From contig NZ_BMMS01000036.1 in assembly GCF_014646055.1 (NCBI RefSeq), forward strand, positions 1 to 64,000: 64,000 bases of DNA. Direction: 5' to 3'. This document shows positions 50,976-58,909 of this stretch, piece after piece. Made by a program: the position numbers and the translations under genes. This stretch comes from Wenjunlia tyrosinilytica (GTDB lineage: Bacteria > Actinomycetota > Actinomycetes > Streptomycetales > Streptomycetaceae). The notes under the pieces were generated by a model that saw only the letters and a program-made list of their open reading frames with translations, was not told where the DNA came from and made no database searches. Within the stretch, counting starts at the first letter, position 1, and each line of letters starts with the position of its first letter.

Positions 50976-51413
50976 ATGCGCGTCGGACGCATATGCGTGA
51001 TGCTCGCGTCCGTCCTCGCGCTGTCCGGATGCATCACCGTTCACCCGCACAAGACCGAATCAGGTCCCAAGCCGACACCGATCCGTGAATCCCCGGGGCG
51101 CTCGGACCTGGTGACCCCCGACCCCGACCTCTCCAAGGCGCCGGCTCCTGGTGACTCGGCCGCGGCCGGCGGCACGGACTCCGCAGGCGGCACCGGGGCC
51201 TCGGGCGCCACCCGGCCTCCCGCCCGGGACAAGCTCTGCACGATGGTGCGCCAGTACGCGGGCAAGGACGCGGGCCGCCAGTGCGAGCACTGGTTCAAGA
51301 CGACGGATCCGGACCTGGTGAAGCTGCCGAGCGAGGTCTGCACCATGGTGCGGAACTACGCCGACGCGACGGCCGAGGCCACTTGCAAGCGCTGGCTGGG
51401 TGCCAAGGACTGA
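50976..51413 (+). CDS. Lipoprotein with duplicated Cys motif (145 aa)
   Basis: Lipobox LSGC (Cys about 18) is followed by a Pro/Gly/Ser linker and a C-terminal domain made of two similar units: LCTMVRQYAGKDAGRQCEHWF and VCTMVRNYADATAEATCKRWL, each with two cysteines 14 residues apart. Each unit should be a helix pair closed by a disulfide. No family recognised. It diverges from the coupling protein gene and lies downstream of the shared GTGTCAATACAC box. Confidence 0.75.
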   Translation: MRVGRICVMLASVLALSGCITVHPHKTESGPKPTPIRESPGRSDLVTPDPDLSKAPAPGDSAAAGGTDSAGGTGASGATRPPARDKLCTMVRQYAGKDAGRQCEHWFKTTDPDLVKLPSEVCTMVRNYADATAEATCKRWLGAKD

Positions 51414-51440
51414 CCTGCCGGAGCACGCCCTGCGGCTGTC

Positions 51441-52355
51441 TTACACATATGCGTCCATCCCGTCCTGCCACGGGACGAGTTCGCAGATACGAAACCGGTC
51501 ATCGGCGATGCCCGCGTCGCCGGCAGCCCGGCCGAGCGAGTTCGCGATGGACGCCTTGGGCGTGAACCAGACAACGCCTGCCAGATGCTGGGCCATGGCG
51601 TACTTGTGCAGGATGGAGACGTACTCCGGGTACCGCTTCTGCGACAGCTCCACCTCGATGGCGACAGGCCGCCCGTCCCTGCTCTTCAGCAGCGGCACGA
51701 TGTCGCCCCACCTGAACGGCAGCCCGCTTTCGGGATCGACGATGGGCTCGTCCGCCTGTGTGGTGAAGGCGGCCGACTCGTCCAGGAACCCCGCCCGGCG
51801 TCCCTCTCCCTGATGGATGCCGAACGGGTTGGCCGGGTCGTCGGGGATGACGACCAGGTCGGGAACATAGGCCGTGGCCCGCTCCGGGTCGTGCCACCCC
51901 GCGAACTGCAGCGGTTGCAGGTAGTCCTCGGGCCGACGCCCCCGGACCTCGAAGCGTGTGACCTCACGCTCGCTCAGGACGCGGTGCCCGAGCAGGTGGT
52001 AGGTCACCGCGAGGTCAGCCCCCCAAACGGTGTGCGGAACCATGCTGGGCTTGACCTGGGGAACGGCCAGATCCGGACGCTGCCGCCCATCGACACGCCG
52101 CACATATCCGGCCGCCAAGATCCCCCGGGCAGTGGGCACGATCAGGTCCGGCCGATGAGCCATCCAAGCCACCCGTCGGACGAATCCCGCCTCTTCCAAC
52201 TTCGCTATGCGGGTGTATATAGGGCGCACGGAACGCCCCAGCATGCGGGCTGCCTGCTGGGAAGTCATGTACGAGTATCGGGACAGCCAGTCAAGGATCA
52301 CCATGTCGTCGGGCGTAGCGGCAAACCCATGTGCGCTGTCACGCCGCGGTGCCAT
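51441..52355 (-). CDS. Replication-relaxation family protein (304 aa)
   Basis: The protein has an N-terminal winged helix (DDMVILDWLSRYSYMTSQQAARMLG..., TRIAKLEEAGFVRRVAW) and a C-terminal nuclease-like fold (VAIEVELSQKRYPEYVSILHKYA, with the E-x-E-x-S-x-K motif near 235-245). This matches the replication-relaxation family (Pfam PF13814) found beside coupling-protein genes of actinobacterial conjugative elements. It may be a relaxase-like or regulatory factor. Start at 52355 rather than the longer 52421 frame, on ribosome-site grounds. Confidence 0.8.
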   Translation of the reverse strand: MAPRRDSAHGFAATPDDMVILDWLSRYSYMTSQQAARMLGRSVRPIYTRIAKLEEAGFVRRVAWMAHRPDLIVPTARGILAAGYVRRVDGRQRPDLAVPQVKPSMVPHTVWGADLAVTYHLLGHRVLSEREVTRFEVRGRRPEDYLQPLQFAGWHDPERATAYVPDLVVIPDDPANPFGIHQGEGRRAGFLDESAAFTTQADEPIVDPESGLPFRWGDIVPLLKSRDGRPVAIEVELSQKRYPEYVSILHKYAMAQHLAGVVWFTPKASIANSLGRAAGDAGIADDRFRICELVPWQDGMDAYV

Positions 52356-52421
52356 GCAGGAGCCTTCCTGTTGACGAGAAGTGGGCTGGAGAACTCTCGG
52401 AACAGCCCTACAGCGATTCAT

Positions 52422-53501
52422 TTTATCAGAGTGCAGGGGGTGAGGGGTGCAAAGTAGCAGGTCAAGTCACTTCTCATGAAGCCTCGGGTACGAAGGCTAA
52501 CGTGTACCGAAGAGGGAGGTGGGAAGAGAAGTTGAGGAGAGGAAGGAGGGGTGGGGAGGCGAGGCTGTTGGGGAATGAGCGATGAGGGTGTGAAAGTGCT
52601 GGAAGGAAGGAGAAGCGGAAGGAGGATCAGAGAAGGGAATGAAGGAGGGGTGGGGAAGGAGTGTTTGCGACACATGCGGTATGGATGCGGATGGGTCTGA
52701 GGCGGAGAGTGAAGTCCGAGGTCGGGGGACGGTGCTGACGGGACTTTCTGTCAAGGGGGATTTTTCGGTGTGAGGGGATGTGGAGAGGTTGTTCTGGTGC
52801 CGTCGTGGTGTCGGCTGAATGTGGCCGGCGCCTGAGGCATCCATCCACCGGGGGGACCCGTTCCGGCGTCCGGTTGGGCGTCGGTCCTCTCTCCACCGAG
52901 GCCGGGGAGGCTGCTGCCGTCCGGTCTCAGGCTGAGCTGAGTGCCGTGGAAAGCGCGGGTGTACGCGATGTGCGTGAGTGACCGCTGGTGGGGGCTGAGG
53001 GTCGAGGGCTGAGGTCGGGCATGGGTTGGGGTGGGTGGGTGGTGGGAGTGGGTCGCGCCTGGGGCGCTCACGTGGTGGAGTGGTACTGGTCCAGGGCGGG
53101 GTACCGGGCTGCGAGGGCCGGGGGTGTCGGGCCGAGGTCACTGCCTGGGTGCGGGTGTCGGGCCGGGGTGGTTGCGGGTGCGAGTGTGGGTGCGGGCCAA
53201 CTGCGGTGGGCGGTGGCTGGGGAGCCGAGGTGCTGTGCAGGACTGCCGATGGGCTGAGTGGGCTGCCGCTGCGGTGGTCTGTGCGCTGACTGCTGACGGA
53301 GAGCGGACTGCGTGGGCTGAGGCTCGTACAACCACTGAGGGTTCGTGCGTCCGGGGATGATGGATCTGACAGGTGGGCGTTGGTCCTTTTCTTCTGGATG
53401 TCTCGGGCGACGGCTGCTGTGCCTCCTCCTGTTCTCCCCTCCGCTTCCCGTCTCGCGGCCGCCTCTCCCGGGACAACCCTCCACCGGACGAGCCGGGGGC
53501 T
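52422..53501. other. G-rich non-coding region
   Basis: About 1.1 kb without a believable gene. From 52500 to 52680 the plus strand is almost all purine (GGAAGGAGGGGTGGGG types), and from 52980 to 53260 it is G/T-rich, with a strong G-quadruplex pattern (runs of three or more G at 53023-53052). Frames on both strands have skewed Pro/Thr/Arg or Gly/Val composition. It separates the conjugation module from the small-gene module. An origin, oriT or junction is possible. Confidence 0.55.
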
Positions 53502-53533
53502 CGGAGGGGTTCCCCCCGGGGGGAACCCCTCCG
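53502..53533. terminator. Perfect 32-bp palindrome, probable terminator
   Basis: CGGAGGGGTTCCCCCC and its exact reverse complement abut without a loop, 22 bases after the stop of the minus-strand gene at 53555. Confidence 0.75.
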
Positions 53534-53554
53534 GTCGACCCTGACGATCGCGGC

Positions 53555-54139
53555 TCACGGGGTGTCGTAGGACAGACGGCGCAGCTGTCCGCCGTTGGCG
53601 TCGCCGGATCCGATGGCCATGCCGTGGAGTTGCTTCCCGCCGGTGGTTCGGATGGTGAAGGTGAAGGACCAGCCCCCGGAGTCCCGGCCGTTGGGCTGGG
53701 TGACGGTCAGGCTGTCCGGGATGACGGTGCTGTCTCGGGTGAGGCTGTTCAGTACGGCGCGCTGCTTGGTGGGGGTGAGGTCGGAGAGGTTGACCAGGGC
53801 GCCGTGCGGGTCGTCCTCGGTGCGGTCGTTGTAGCCGGGGTCCGCCGGTGTGCGGGGGGTGTAGATGAAGTCCTTGTGTATGTCGGGGTCGAGGGGGAGC
53901 CAGGTGCGGTACTTGTCGTCCTGGGGGTGGTTGGCGGCCTTGAGGAAGTTGACGACGGCCAGTCGCCACGGGGTCTGCGCGTAGGGGTCGCTGGGCGCGC
54001 TGTGCGAGGGCTTGTTGTGGTGGTTGCCCGTGGTCTTGTCGTCGCTGCCGCGTGTGACGGTCGCGGTGACGACAACGGCGATGACGGCCACGACGGCGGC
54101 GGTCACGGTGGCGGCGAGGATGGTTGCGCGGCGGGACAT
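53555..54139 (-). CDS. Membrane-anchored NTF2/VirB8-like protein (194 aa), paralogue of 41489-42151
   Basis: One transmembrane helix (about residues 6-28) is followed by a His/Ser linker and an outer domain with the same motif order as the 41489 gene product: VVNFLKAANHPQDDKYRTWLP, FIYTPRTPADPGYND, LTPTKQRAVLNSLTRDSTV, GGWSFTFTIRTTGGKQLHGMAIG. A perfect GGAGGT ribosome-binding site is 6 bases before the ATG at 54139. A -10 TATCTT (54184-54179) lies upstream. It is the only transfer-like gene in the right-hand module. Confidence 0.76.
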   Translation of the reverse strand: MSRRATILAATVTAAVVAVIAVVVTATVTRGSDDKTTGNHHNKPSHSAPSDPYAQTPWRLAVVNFLKAANHPQDDKYRTWLPLDPDIHKDFIYTPRTPADPGYNDRTEDDPHGALVNLSDLTPTKQRAVLNSLTRDSTVIPDSLTVTQPNGRDSGGWSFTFTIRTTGGKQLHGMAIGSGDANGGQLRRLSYDTP

Positions 54140-54278
54140 GCGGACCTCCGTAGGTGGTAGCGACTTGCTGACTACTAAAAGATAGCATTTTTGGACGGAG
54201 AGTTCCAGTGCTTCGCCTTCGCCGGCCACCCTCCCCAAGGTGCTCGGGATGTGCCGGAGTTCGCGGGGGCGAAGGGGC

Positions 54279-54323
54279 GCGTGTGGGGTGTGGCTCCCCC
54301 TGGGGGAGCCACACCCCACACGC
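54279..54323. terminator. Near-perfect 45-bp palindrome, terminator
   Basis: A 22-bp stem (54279-54300 / 54302-54323) touches the end of the minus-strand gene stopping at 54323. Confidence 0.82.
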
Positions 54324-54778
54324 TAGGGGGCGGCGGCCCCCGGCTTGCCTCCTGCTTGTACGGCACCCGCGCCCCTCCTGCGCCGTCTCCGGCGCTTGCG
54401 GTGCTTCTTGGCTCCGACGGGCGCGGGGGAGGTCTGGGGCGGGGTGGCCTGGGGCGGGGTGGCTTGGGGAGTCTGCTCCGTCTGTTCTTCTTGCTCCTCG
54501 AACGCACTGGCCGGGAGGGCACTCAGCAGGTCAAGGACCTGTTTGATCATGTCGGCGAACTGCCGATCCTGTATGCCGTCCACCATCTCTTTCAGGGTCG
54601 CCATACCGAACGCGCGCTCTTCTTCGGTCTCTCCGGTGGCGGCCCAGTCGAGTGCGTCCGTGGCGGGTCCGAACACGGACCGGATCTTTTCTCCTCGCAG
54701 GCGCCAGTACAGGAGCCCCAGGATGCCCAGGACGACGCCGAGCACCGATGCGGCGGACAGAAGGATTCGAGCTTCCAC
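54323..54778 (-). CDS. Single-pass membrane protein with basic tail (151 aa)
   Basis: One transmembrane helix (about residues 5-25), a helical cytoplasmic domain (about 30-90; ALDWAATGETEEERAFGMATLKEMVDGI), a Gln/Thr/Pro linker and a very basic tail (KKHRKRRRRRRRG). The tail could bind nucleic acid or membranes. It is probably co-transcribed with the gene at 54807, 28 bases upstream. No family recognised. Confidence 0.7.
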   Translation of the reverse strand: MEARILLSAASVLGVVLGILGLLYWRLRGEKIRSVFGPATDALDWAATGETEEERAFGMATLKEMVDGIQDRQFADMIKQVLDLLSALPASAFEEQEEQTEQTPQATPPQATPPQTSPAPVGAKKHRKRRRRRRRGAGAVQAGGKPGAAAP

Positions 54779-54806
54779 GGTTCTGCCTTCCTGTGTGTGT
54801 GGTCCG

Positions 54807-55103
54807 TCAGTCGGTGTTGTTCTTCTGCGCGGTGATCGCGAGTCCGGCGGCCGCCTGCCTCTTCTGGTGCTTGTTGCCGCGCTTCCACTGGAGAAGGAAG
54901 ACCAGGATGATGGCGCCGATCTGACGCAGGTGCGGCTTCTTCGCGGTGGCGTACTTCTTCGCTGTCGCGTAGCACTTGTTCCAGGCGTTGCGGTCGGCCA
55001 TCCGGCCGAACAGCGGATTGGGGAGCGCGCGGAATGCTCCGTTGATCATGGCGAGGCCGGTTACGAGAACGATGAATTCCGGGGTGATCGCAAGGGTGTT
55101 CAT
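54807..55103 (-). CDS. Small membrane protein (98 aa)
   Basis: One clear transmembrane helix (about residues 7-25) and a weaker one (about 62-72), with basic segments between (KCYATAKKYATAKKPHLRQ contains a short direct repeat YATAKK). First gene of a two-gene operon with 54323-54778. The ATG at 55103 follows AAAGGAC and a leader hairpin of the NYCACCA family (55128-55146). Function unknown. Confidence 0.65.
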   Translation of the reverse strand: MNTLAITPEFIVLVTGLAMINGAFRALPNPLFGRMADRNAWNKCYATAKKYATAKKPHLRQIGAIILVFLLQWKRGNKHQKRQAAAGLAITAQKNNTD

Positions 55104-55127
55104 GCGGTGCTGTCCTTTGGTGTTCGG

Positions 55128-55146
55128 ACAGGGTGGTGAGCCCCGT
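55128..55146 (-). promoter_or_regulatory. NYCACCA leader hairpin (copy before 55103)
   Basis: On the minus strand: stem ACGGGG/CCCTGT (one G-U pair) around loop CTCACCA, 25 bases before the start codon. A TTGACG -35 lies at about 55196-55191. Confidence 0.75.
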
Positions 55147-55262
55147 TTATGTATTGACGAAATAGTACCCGAGCAATCACCCGTCAACCATCCAGCCCGC
55201 CCGCTGGCACCCCCTCCCCGGAGCACGTCAGCCACCTCGGGGTGTCCGGTACAGGGGTTCGC

Positions 55263-55307
55263 CGCGCGTGGGTTGGGCCAGCGGTCTCCTGGCCCAACCC
55301 ACGCGCG
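55263..55307. terminator. Hairpin terminator
   Basis: A perfect 19-bp stem (55263-55281 / 55289-55307), 7-base loop, just after the minus-strand gene ending at 55314. Confidence 0.82.
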
Positions 55308-55313
55308 TTCAGG

Positions 55314-55568
55314 TCATGTGCGCGCCACGGCTTCCAGGAACTTCTTGGTGATCTCCGCAGCAGGAAGCGTCGTCGGCGCGCTGCCGATGCGCTGCCCGTA
55401 CCGGTAGAAGACGAATGCGCTTCCCTCCTTCCGGACGAGGTAGCTGCCTTCCGGGACGCTGCTGGGGCGGCCGACGGTGAGGGAGTTGCCCTCTTCCGCC
55501 TCGGCCACGTACGGGGTGTGGTCCTGGATGTACTTGCGCAACCCCGTCAGGTCGGTGCTCTGTGGCAT
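55314..55568 (-). CDS. Small hypothetical protein (84 aa)
   Basis: Mostly beta-stranded: RKYIQDHTPYVAEAEEGN, VPEGSYLVRKEGSAFVFYRYGQRIGS, ending in a helix PAAEITKKFLEAVA. No family recognised. It has its own terminator and an upstream leader with two tandem NYCACCA-type hairpins (55587-55605 and 55617-55634) and a -10 TATCCT (55651-55646). Monocistronic. Confidence 0.72.
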   Translation of the reverse strand: MPQSTDLTGLRKYIQDHTPYVAEAEEGNSLTVGRPSSVPEGSYLVRKEGSAFVFYRYGQRIGSAPTTLPAAEITKKFLEAVART

Positions 55569-55586
55569 GTCGGTGCCTTCCGGTCG

Positions 55587-55634
55587 GCAGGGTGGTGAGC
55601 CCTGCGGTGACGGCCGCCAGGGTGGTATCCCTGG
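55587..55634 (-). promoter_or_regulatory. Tandem leader hairpins before 55568
   Basis: On the minus strand: CCAGGG-ATACCA-CCCTGG (55634-55617), then GCAGGG-CTCACCA-CCCTGC (55605-55587). The only leader with two copies. Confidence 0.78.
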
Positions 55635-55769
55635 TGACGACTAAAAGGATATCAAAACGAAGCACCCGTCCGCCTCTGGCGTTGCGGCCACAGCACCCTC
55701 CGCCAAGCCCCCCGGAGTCGGTGCTCTCGGGGGAGGGGCGGGTTGAGGGCTCGGGTGCCTCGAATGGCA

Positions 55770-55827
55770 TTGACTCGGTGGCGACCGTGCAATATCTTTT
55801 AGATGTCAGCCCGATGGGGTACCACCC
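55770..55827 (+). promoter_or_regulatory. Promoter and divergent leader hairpin of the precursor-peptide gene
   Basis: TTGACT (55770-55775), 17 bp, TATCTT (55793-55798), then a shorter hairpin GGG-GTACCA-CCC (55816-55827). The start codon is 33 bases further. Confidence 0.7.
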
Positions 55828-55859
55828 GGAGGGTCACCAAGGTGGAATGAGGTTCTGTC

Positions 55860-56018
55860 ATGCAGGTCGTTGTCGCTGTTCCGGCTGTTGTGGGTACGGG
55901 TGTCGCGGAGGTGGACGCGCTGTTCACCGGTGAGGCCGCTGTGTCGGTCGCGGGTGTCGGGCAGCGCTACGGGCGCAAGCCGTCGGGCACCTCGGACCAG
56001 GGCTGGTGCGAGGACTGA
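55860..56018 (+). CDS. Candidate RiPP precursor peptide (52 aa)
   Basis: The ATG at 55860 has GAGGT 6 bases upstream, a canonical promoter (55770-55798) and a 20-bp-stem terminator 20 bases after the stop, so it is very likely expressed. The peptide begins MQVVVAVPAVVGTGVAEVDA and ends RYGRKPSGTSDQGWCED. A hydrophobic leader-like half and a polar tail with Cys, Trp and acidic residues, directly before an asparagine-synthetase-like cyclase, suggest a ribosomal peptide precursor. No classical lasso core (Gly1 with Asp/Glu at 7-9) is obvious, so the class is open. Confidence 0.6.
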   Translation: MQVVVAVPAVVGTGVAEVDALFTGEAAVSVAGVGQRYGRKPSGTSDQGWCED

Positions 56019-56037
56019 TCAGGTCCTGACGCCACGA

Positions 56038-56081
56038 TGAACGGTTTCCCCCGGGCCGTGCGGCCCGGGGGAAACCGTTCA
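56038..56081 (+). terminator. Perfect 20-bp hairpin terminator
   Basis: Stem 56038-56057 / 56062-56081 with loop GTGC. It insulates the short peptide gene from the cyclase gene, though partial read-through (attenuation) could link them. Confidence 0.85.
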
Positions 56082-56203
56082 CAGGCTCCAGGCCGGGGCA
56101 GTGCCGGAAGCGGCGCAACCCCGGCCGCCGGCAGCCCCTGTGCCAGGGGCGCCCGCGTGCCTGGGGGAGGGTCTCGGCGGTTCGCGCCGTTCCGCCGCAT
56201 GGC

Positions 56204-56265
56204 TTGACGATCTTCGCATAGATAGCTAGCTTAAAGATGTCATCACGGAGTGGCTCACCACCACT
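56204..56265 (+). promoter_or_regulatory. Promoter and NYCACCA leader hairpin of the cyclase gene
   Basis: TTGACG (56204-56209), 17 bp, TAGCTT (56227-56232), then AGTGG-CTCACCA-CCACT (56249-56265), 22 bases before the ATG. Confidence 0.82.
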
Positions 56266-56287
56266 TCGCCCACACCAAGGGAGCGAC

Positions 56288-57841
56288 ATGCTGAAACTGT
56301 CAATCGTCGACGGGGACCTGTCGGGCGCGTGGAAGCGCATCGGCAACCGTTGGGAATGCGGCACCAGTTGGGTTGAGCCGTACCGGCATCCGATGCTTGA
56401 GCACGTGGTGTTCACCGACGGCCGTTCGGTGTGCCTGACGGTGCGTGAGCGCCGCGCCGGTACGCCTGTTCCGGCGGAGCCGTCCGCCCCGGAGGCAATG
56501 CCGACGCATGCCTACCGTGAGGCCGTGCGGGAACAGCGCGCATGGCCGCTGGACTCCCTCGTGCTGGAGATCGGCGCGGGTGAGCTGCGCATTCATGCGG
56601 GCCGTTCCCCGGTCGCGCCGGTGTACCTGGCGGATGGCGCAGGCCGGGTCTGCGGTTCCTGGGACATGGAGGACCTGCGCGCGTTCATGCGCCCTGACGC
56701 GTTGAATCCGCGCACGGCGGCCAGGTTGCTGTCGGGGCACGGGCGCTATGCGCACGAAACGCTGTTCGCGGGTGTCCACGCGCTCACGGAGCGCTCTACG
56801 GCGACGTTCGGTGTCCGTGGTCTTTCCCTGGCCTATCCGGAGCCGGTGGCACAGCCGCTGCCCCGTCAGCTTGTCGAGGGGGCGGACCCGGTCGCGGCTT
56901 TCGAGATGATGTTGGAGCGCGCGTTGGCTCTGCGTCCGATCATGGGTGAGCGCACAGCGATGCAGCTTTCGGGCGGGCAGGACAGTGCGACGGTGGCGCT
57001 GTCGCTGGGGGCGCTGTTCCCGGGTCGGGTGACGGCCTGCGCGATGATGCTTCCGGGTGAGGTCGGGGTGCAGCAGGAGCGCCGTCGGCGTGCCCTGATG
57101 GAAGCGTCGCGGATGGCGGCGGATGTGCGGATTGCGGCGCTGGACCTGCCGCCGCTGTCTCCGGGTGGGCGGCGCGTGGCCGGTCCGGGGTGGTCCAGTC
57201 CGTTCGAAGAGCCGTACTTGGAGCTGCTGACGGCGCTTCTGGGCCGTCTGGGGGCTGCTGGGGTTCACACGGTGGTCACCGGTTTCGGTGGCGATGAGTT
57301 GATGATCGCTCCTCCGGGGCACCGTGGACCGGCGGCGGATCGGTTCTGGCTCGGGCCGGTGGCGCGGGAGATGGCCGTATTCCGGGATGAGGCGATTGCG
57401 CCCGCGTCGGCGGTGCCGGAATCGACGCTGATGGCGTTGTCGGCGGTGGCTCCGGCCATGCTGCGCGCGGGTATGTGGCCGGTTGCTCCGCTGGCGTGGG
57501 AGCCGTTGGGGCGGTTCGCGCAGTGGCTTCCGGAGGAGTGGCGGTTGGACAAGCGCGTGATGCGGGAGCGGCTGGCGCGTCTTGGTCTGCCGGGTGAGGT
57601 GGCGCGTCCGGTGCTGCGTGAGAACTTCGCGGACGTGATGGCGACGGGTCTGCATCGGCATGGCGGGGGTCTGCTGCGGCGGTTCGCGGATGAGTCGTAC
57701 GTGGTCGGTGCCGGGCTTGTCGACGGGAGCGCGCTGCGCCGGGTGGCCGATCGGGTGGCCGCAGGTGTGCCGGGGGCGCGTGAGGTGGCGGATGTCTACC
57801 CGGTGGTTGCGCTGGAGTTGGCGTTGCGGTCGCTGGGGTGA
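56288..57841 (+). CDS. Asparagine-synthetase-like protein, probable macrolactam cyclase (517 aa)
   Basis: The N-terminal domain resembles the glutaminase half of AsnB but lacks the catalytic Cys2 (starts MLKLSIVDG). The synthetase half has the PP-loop MQLSGGQDSATVALSLG near residues 224-240 and VVTGFGGDELM near 334-344. Lasso-peptide cyclases (McjC/LarC type) have this same combination: AMP activation of a side-chain carboxylate, no glutaminase. A short peptide gene lies just upstream, but no leader peptidase or RRE gene was found, so a housekeeping protease or distant genes would be needed. An amidating enzyme for another substrate is the alternative. Confidence 0.8.
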   Translation: MLKLSIVDGDLSGAWKRIGNRWECGTSWVEPYRHPMLEHVVFTDGRSVCLTVRERRAGTPVPAEPSAPEAMPTHAYREAVREQRAWPLDSLVLEIGAGELRIHAGRSPVAPVYLADGAGRVCGSWDMEDLRAFMRPDALNPRTAARLLSGHGRYAHETLFAGVHALTERSTATFGVRGLSLAYPEPVAQPLPRQLVEGADPVAAFEMMLERALALRPIMGERTAMQLSGGQDSATVALSLGALFPGRVTACAMMLPGEVGVQQERRRRALMEASRMAADVRIAALDLPPLSPGGRRVAGPGWSSPFEEPYLELLTALLGRLGAAGVHTVVTGFGGDELMIAPPGHRGPAADRFWLGPVAREMAVFRDEAIAPASAVPESTLMALSAVAPAMLRAGMWPVAPLAWEPLGRFAQWLPEEWRLDKRVMRERLARLGLPGEVARPVLRENFADVMATGLHRHGGGLLRRFADESYVVGAGLVDGSALRRVADRVAAGVPGAREVADVYPVVALELALRSLG

Positions 57842-57848
57842 GTGGTGG

Positions 57849-57881
57849 GGGGTGCCCGTCCCGGGTGGGGGCGGGCACCCC
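57849..57881 (+). terminator. Hairpin terminator
   Basis: GGGGTGCCCG (57849-57858) pairs with CGGGCACCCC (57872-57881), 8 bases after the cyclase stop. Confidence 0.75.
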
Positions 57882-57992
57882 GGTTCGCACGCCCCGGGCG
57901 GGATGCTGTGCGGGCGGTGGTTGCGGGCCGGCGACCCCCTCTTCCGAGCATCCGGGGCGGCTGGGGGAGGGGTCTTCTCGTCGGGCTGGGGC

Positions 57993-58047
57993 TTGCCTGG
58001 CACCTCAACGATTGCTATGTTTAGAGTCATCAGGGTTCACCACCCTG
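57993..58047 (+). promoter_or_regulatory. Promoter and NYCACCA leader hairpin before 58075
   Basis: TTGCCT (57993-57998), 17 bp, TATGTT (58016-58021), then CAGGG-TTCACCA-CCCTG (58031-58047). Confidence 0.8.
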
Positions 58048-58074
58048 GCGGACACCGAGCAGGAGGAACACCGA

Positions 58075-58269
58075 ATGAACCGCCAAGACGTCTTCGCCCA
58101 CTACAACCGCACCGCGCTGCCCCATGACGTCATCCTTCACGTCGCCGTCAACGGGACGGTGTGGATCAAGCCCCGGTACAAGGCGGGCGTGAAGACCTGG
58201 GGCGACGTCAAGAAGGCAGTCCGCGACCTGGAGGCCCAGGGCAACACCGTCACCTTCGCGGTCGGCTGA
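58075..58269 (+). CDS. Small basic protein (64 aa)
   Basis: The peptide has a predicted beta hairpin (DVILHVAVNGTVWIKPRYKAG) and a helix (WGDVKKAVRDLEAQG), ending in a strand NTVTFAVG. It could be a compact nucleic-acid-binding fold, but no family is recognised. AGGAGG lies 9 bases before the ATG; a 20-bp terminator follows 12 bases after the stop. Single-gene unit. Confidence 0.72.
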   Translation: MNRQDVFAHYNRTALPHDVILHVAVNGTVWIKPRYKAGVKTWGDVKKAVRDLEAQGNTVTFAVG

Positions 58270-58281
58270 CCCTCTGCCAGT

Positions 58282-58324
58282 GCTGTGGCTCCGGCTCCCC
58301 CGCCGGGGGAGCCGGAGCCACAGC
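58282..58324 (+). terminator. Strong hairpin terminator
   Basis: A perfect 20-bp stem (58282-58301 / 58305-58324) with a 3-base loop. Confidence 0.85.
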
Positions 58325-58385
58325 CGCGCCCGGCGGGCCTGGGGGAGGGGTGGCCGGCGGCCAGGGGAGCGGCCCCCGCCGGGGG

Positions 58386-58883
58386 TCACCCCCAAGTGAT
58401 CTCCTTGTCGTTGGTGGAGGCCCAGAGAGCCAGCTGCTGGAGTTCCTCCAGCCGGGCACGGCCGTAGCCTGCCGGGCGGCCGCAGTCGATGAACTGCGCC
58501 CGGCCCGCCTCGCGCAGCGGCGCGGAGGCACCCATACCGGTGTCGTCGAACCCCCGGTTGAGCGCGCGCAGGACGAGCCTGGCCAGGTCCGCCCCCGGCA
58601 GGGTCCCGCACAGGTCCTCGGTGTCCAGGCCCAGCAGGCCCAGCAGGTACCGCGCGTTGGCGTTGCTGACGTTGACCTCCTCCGGGGTCCCCTCGGGGTA
58701 GACCGGGTGCGGATACACCCCGTAGACCGCGCAGTCCTCCTGTCCGCAGGTCTGCGTGTGAGCGGGCAGGGCGGCGCGCGCCTGCGGGTACGTCTCGTGC
58801 CGCACCGGGATCCGCTCCTCGCCGTCGGCGCAGACGTTGACGAAGGCGATGGGGGCGACGAGGGCGGAGAAGGTGACGGACAT
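58386..58883 (-). CDS. Hypothetical protein (165 aa)
   Basis: Four cysteines (VCADG, TCGQEDC, DLCG, DCGR) and many prolines around YGVYPHPVYPEGTPEEVNV, then helical segments (LLGLLGLDTEDL, ADLARLVLRALNRGF, LEELQQLALWAS). Soluble, no signal. The type is seen in actinophages and plasmids but I cannot name a function. Its leader has a TTGACG/TACTGT promoter (58966-58938, minus) and a NYCACCA hairpin. Confidence 0.7.
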   Translation of the reverse strand: MSVTFSALVAPIAFVNVCADGEERIPVRHETYPQARAALPAHTQTCGQEDCAVYGVYPHPVYPEGTPEEVNVSNANARYLLGLLGLDTEDLCGTLPGADLARLVLRALNRGFDDTGMGASAPLREAGRAQFIDCGRPAGYGRARLEELQQLALWASTNDKEITWG

Positions 58884-58909
58884 GCGGGGTGCCTCCCTTG
58901 GTGGATGGG

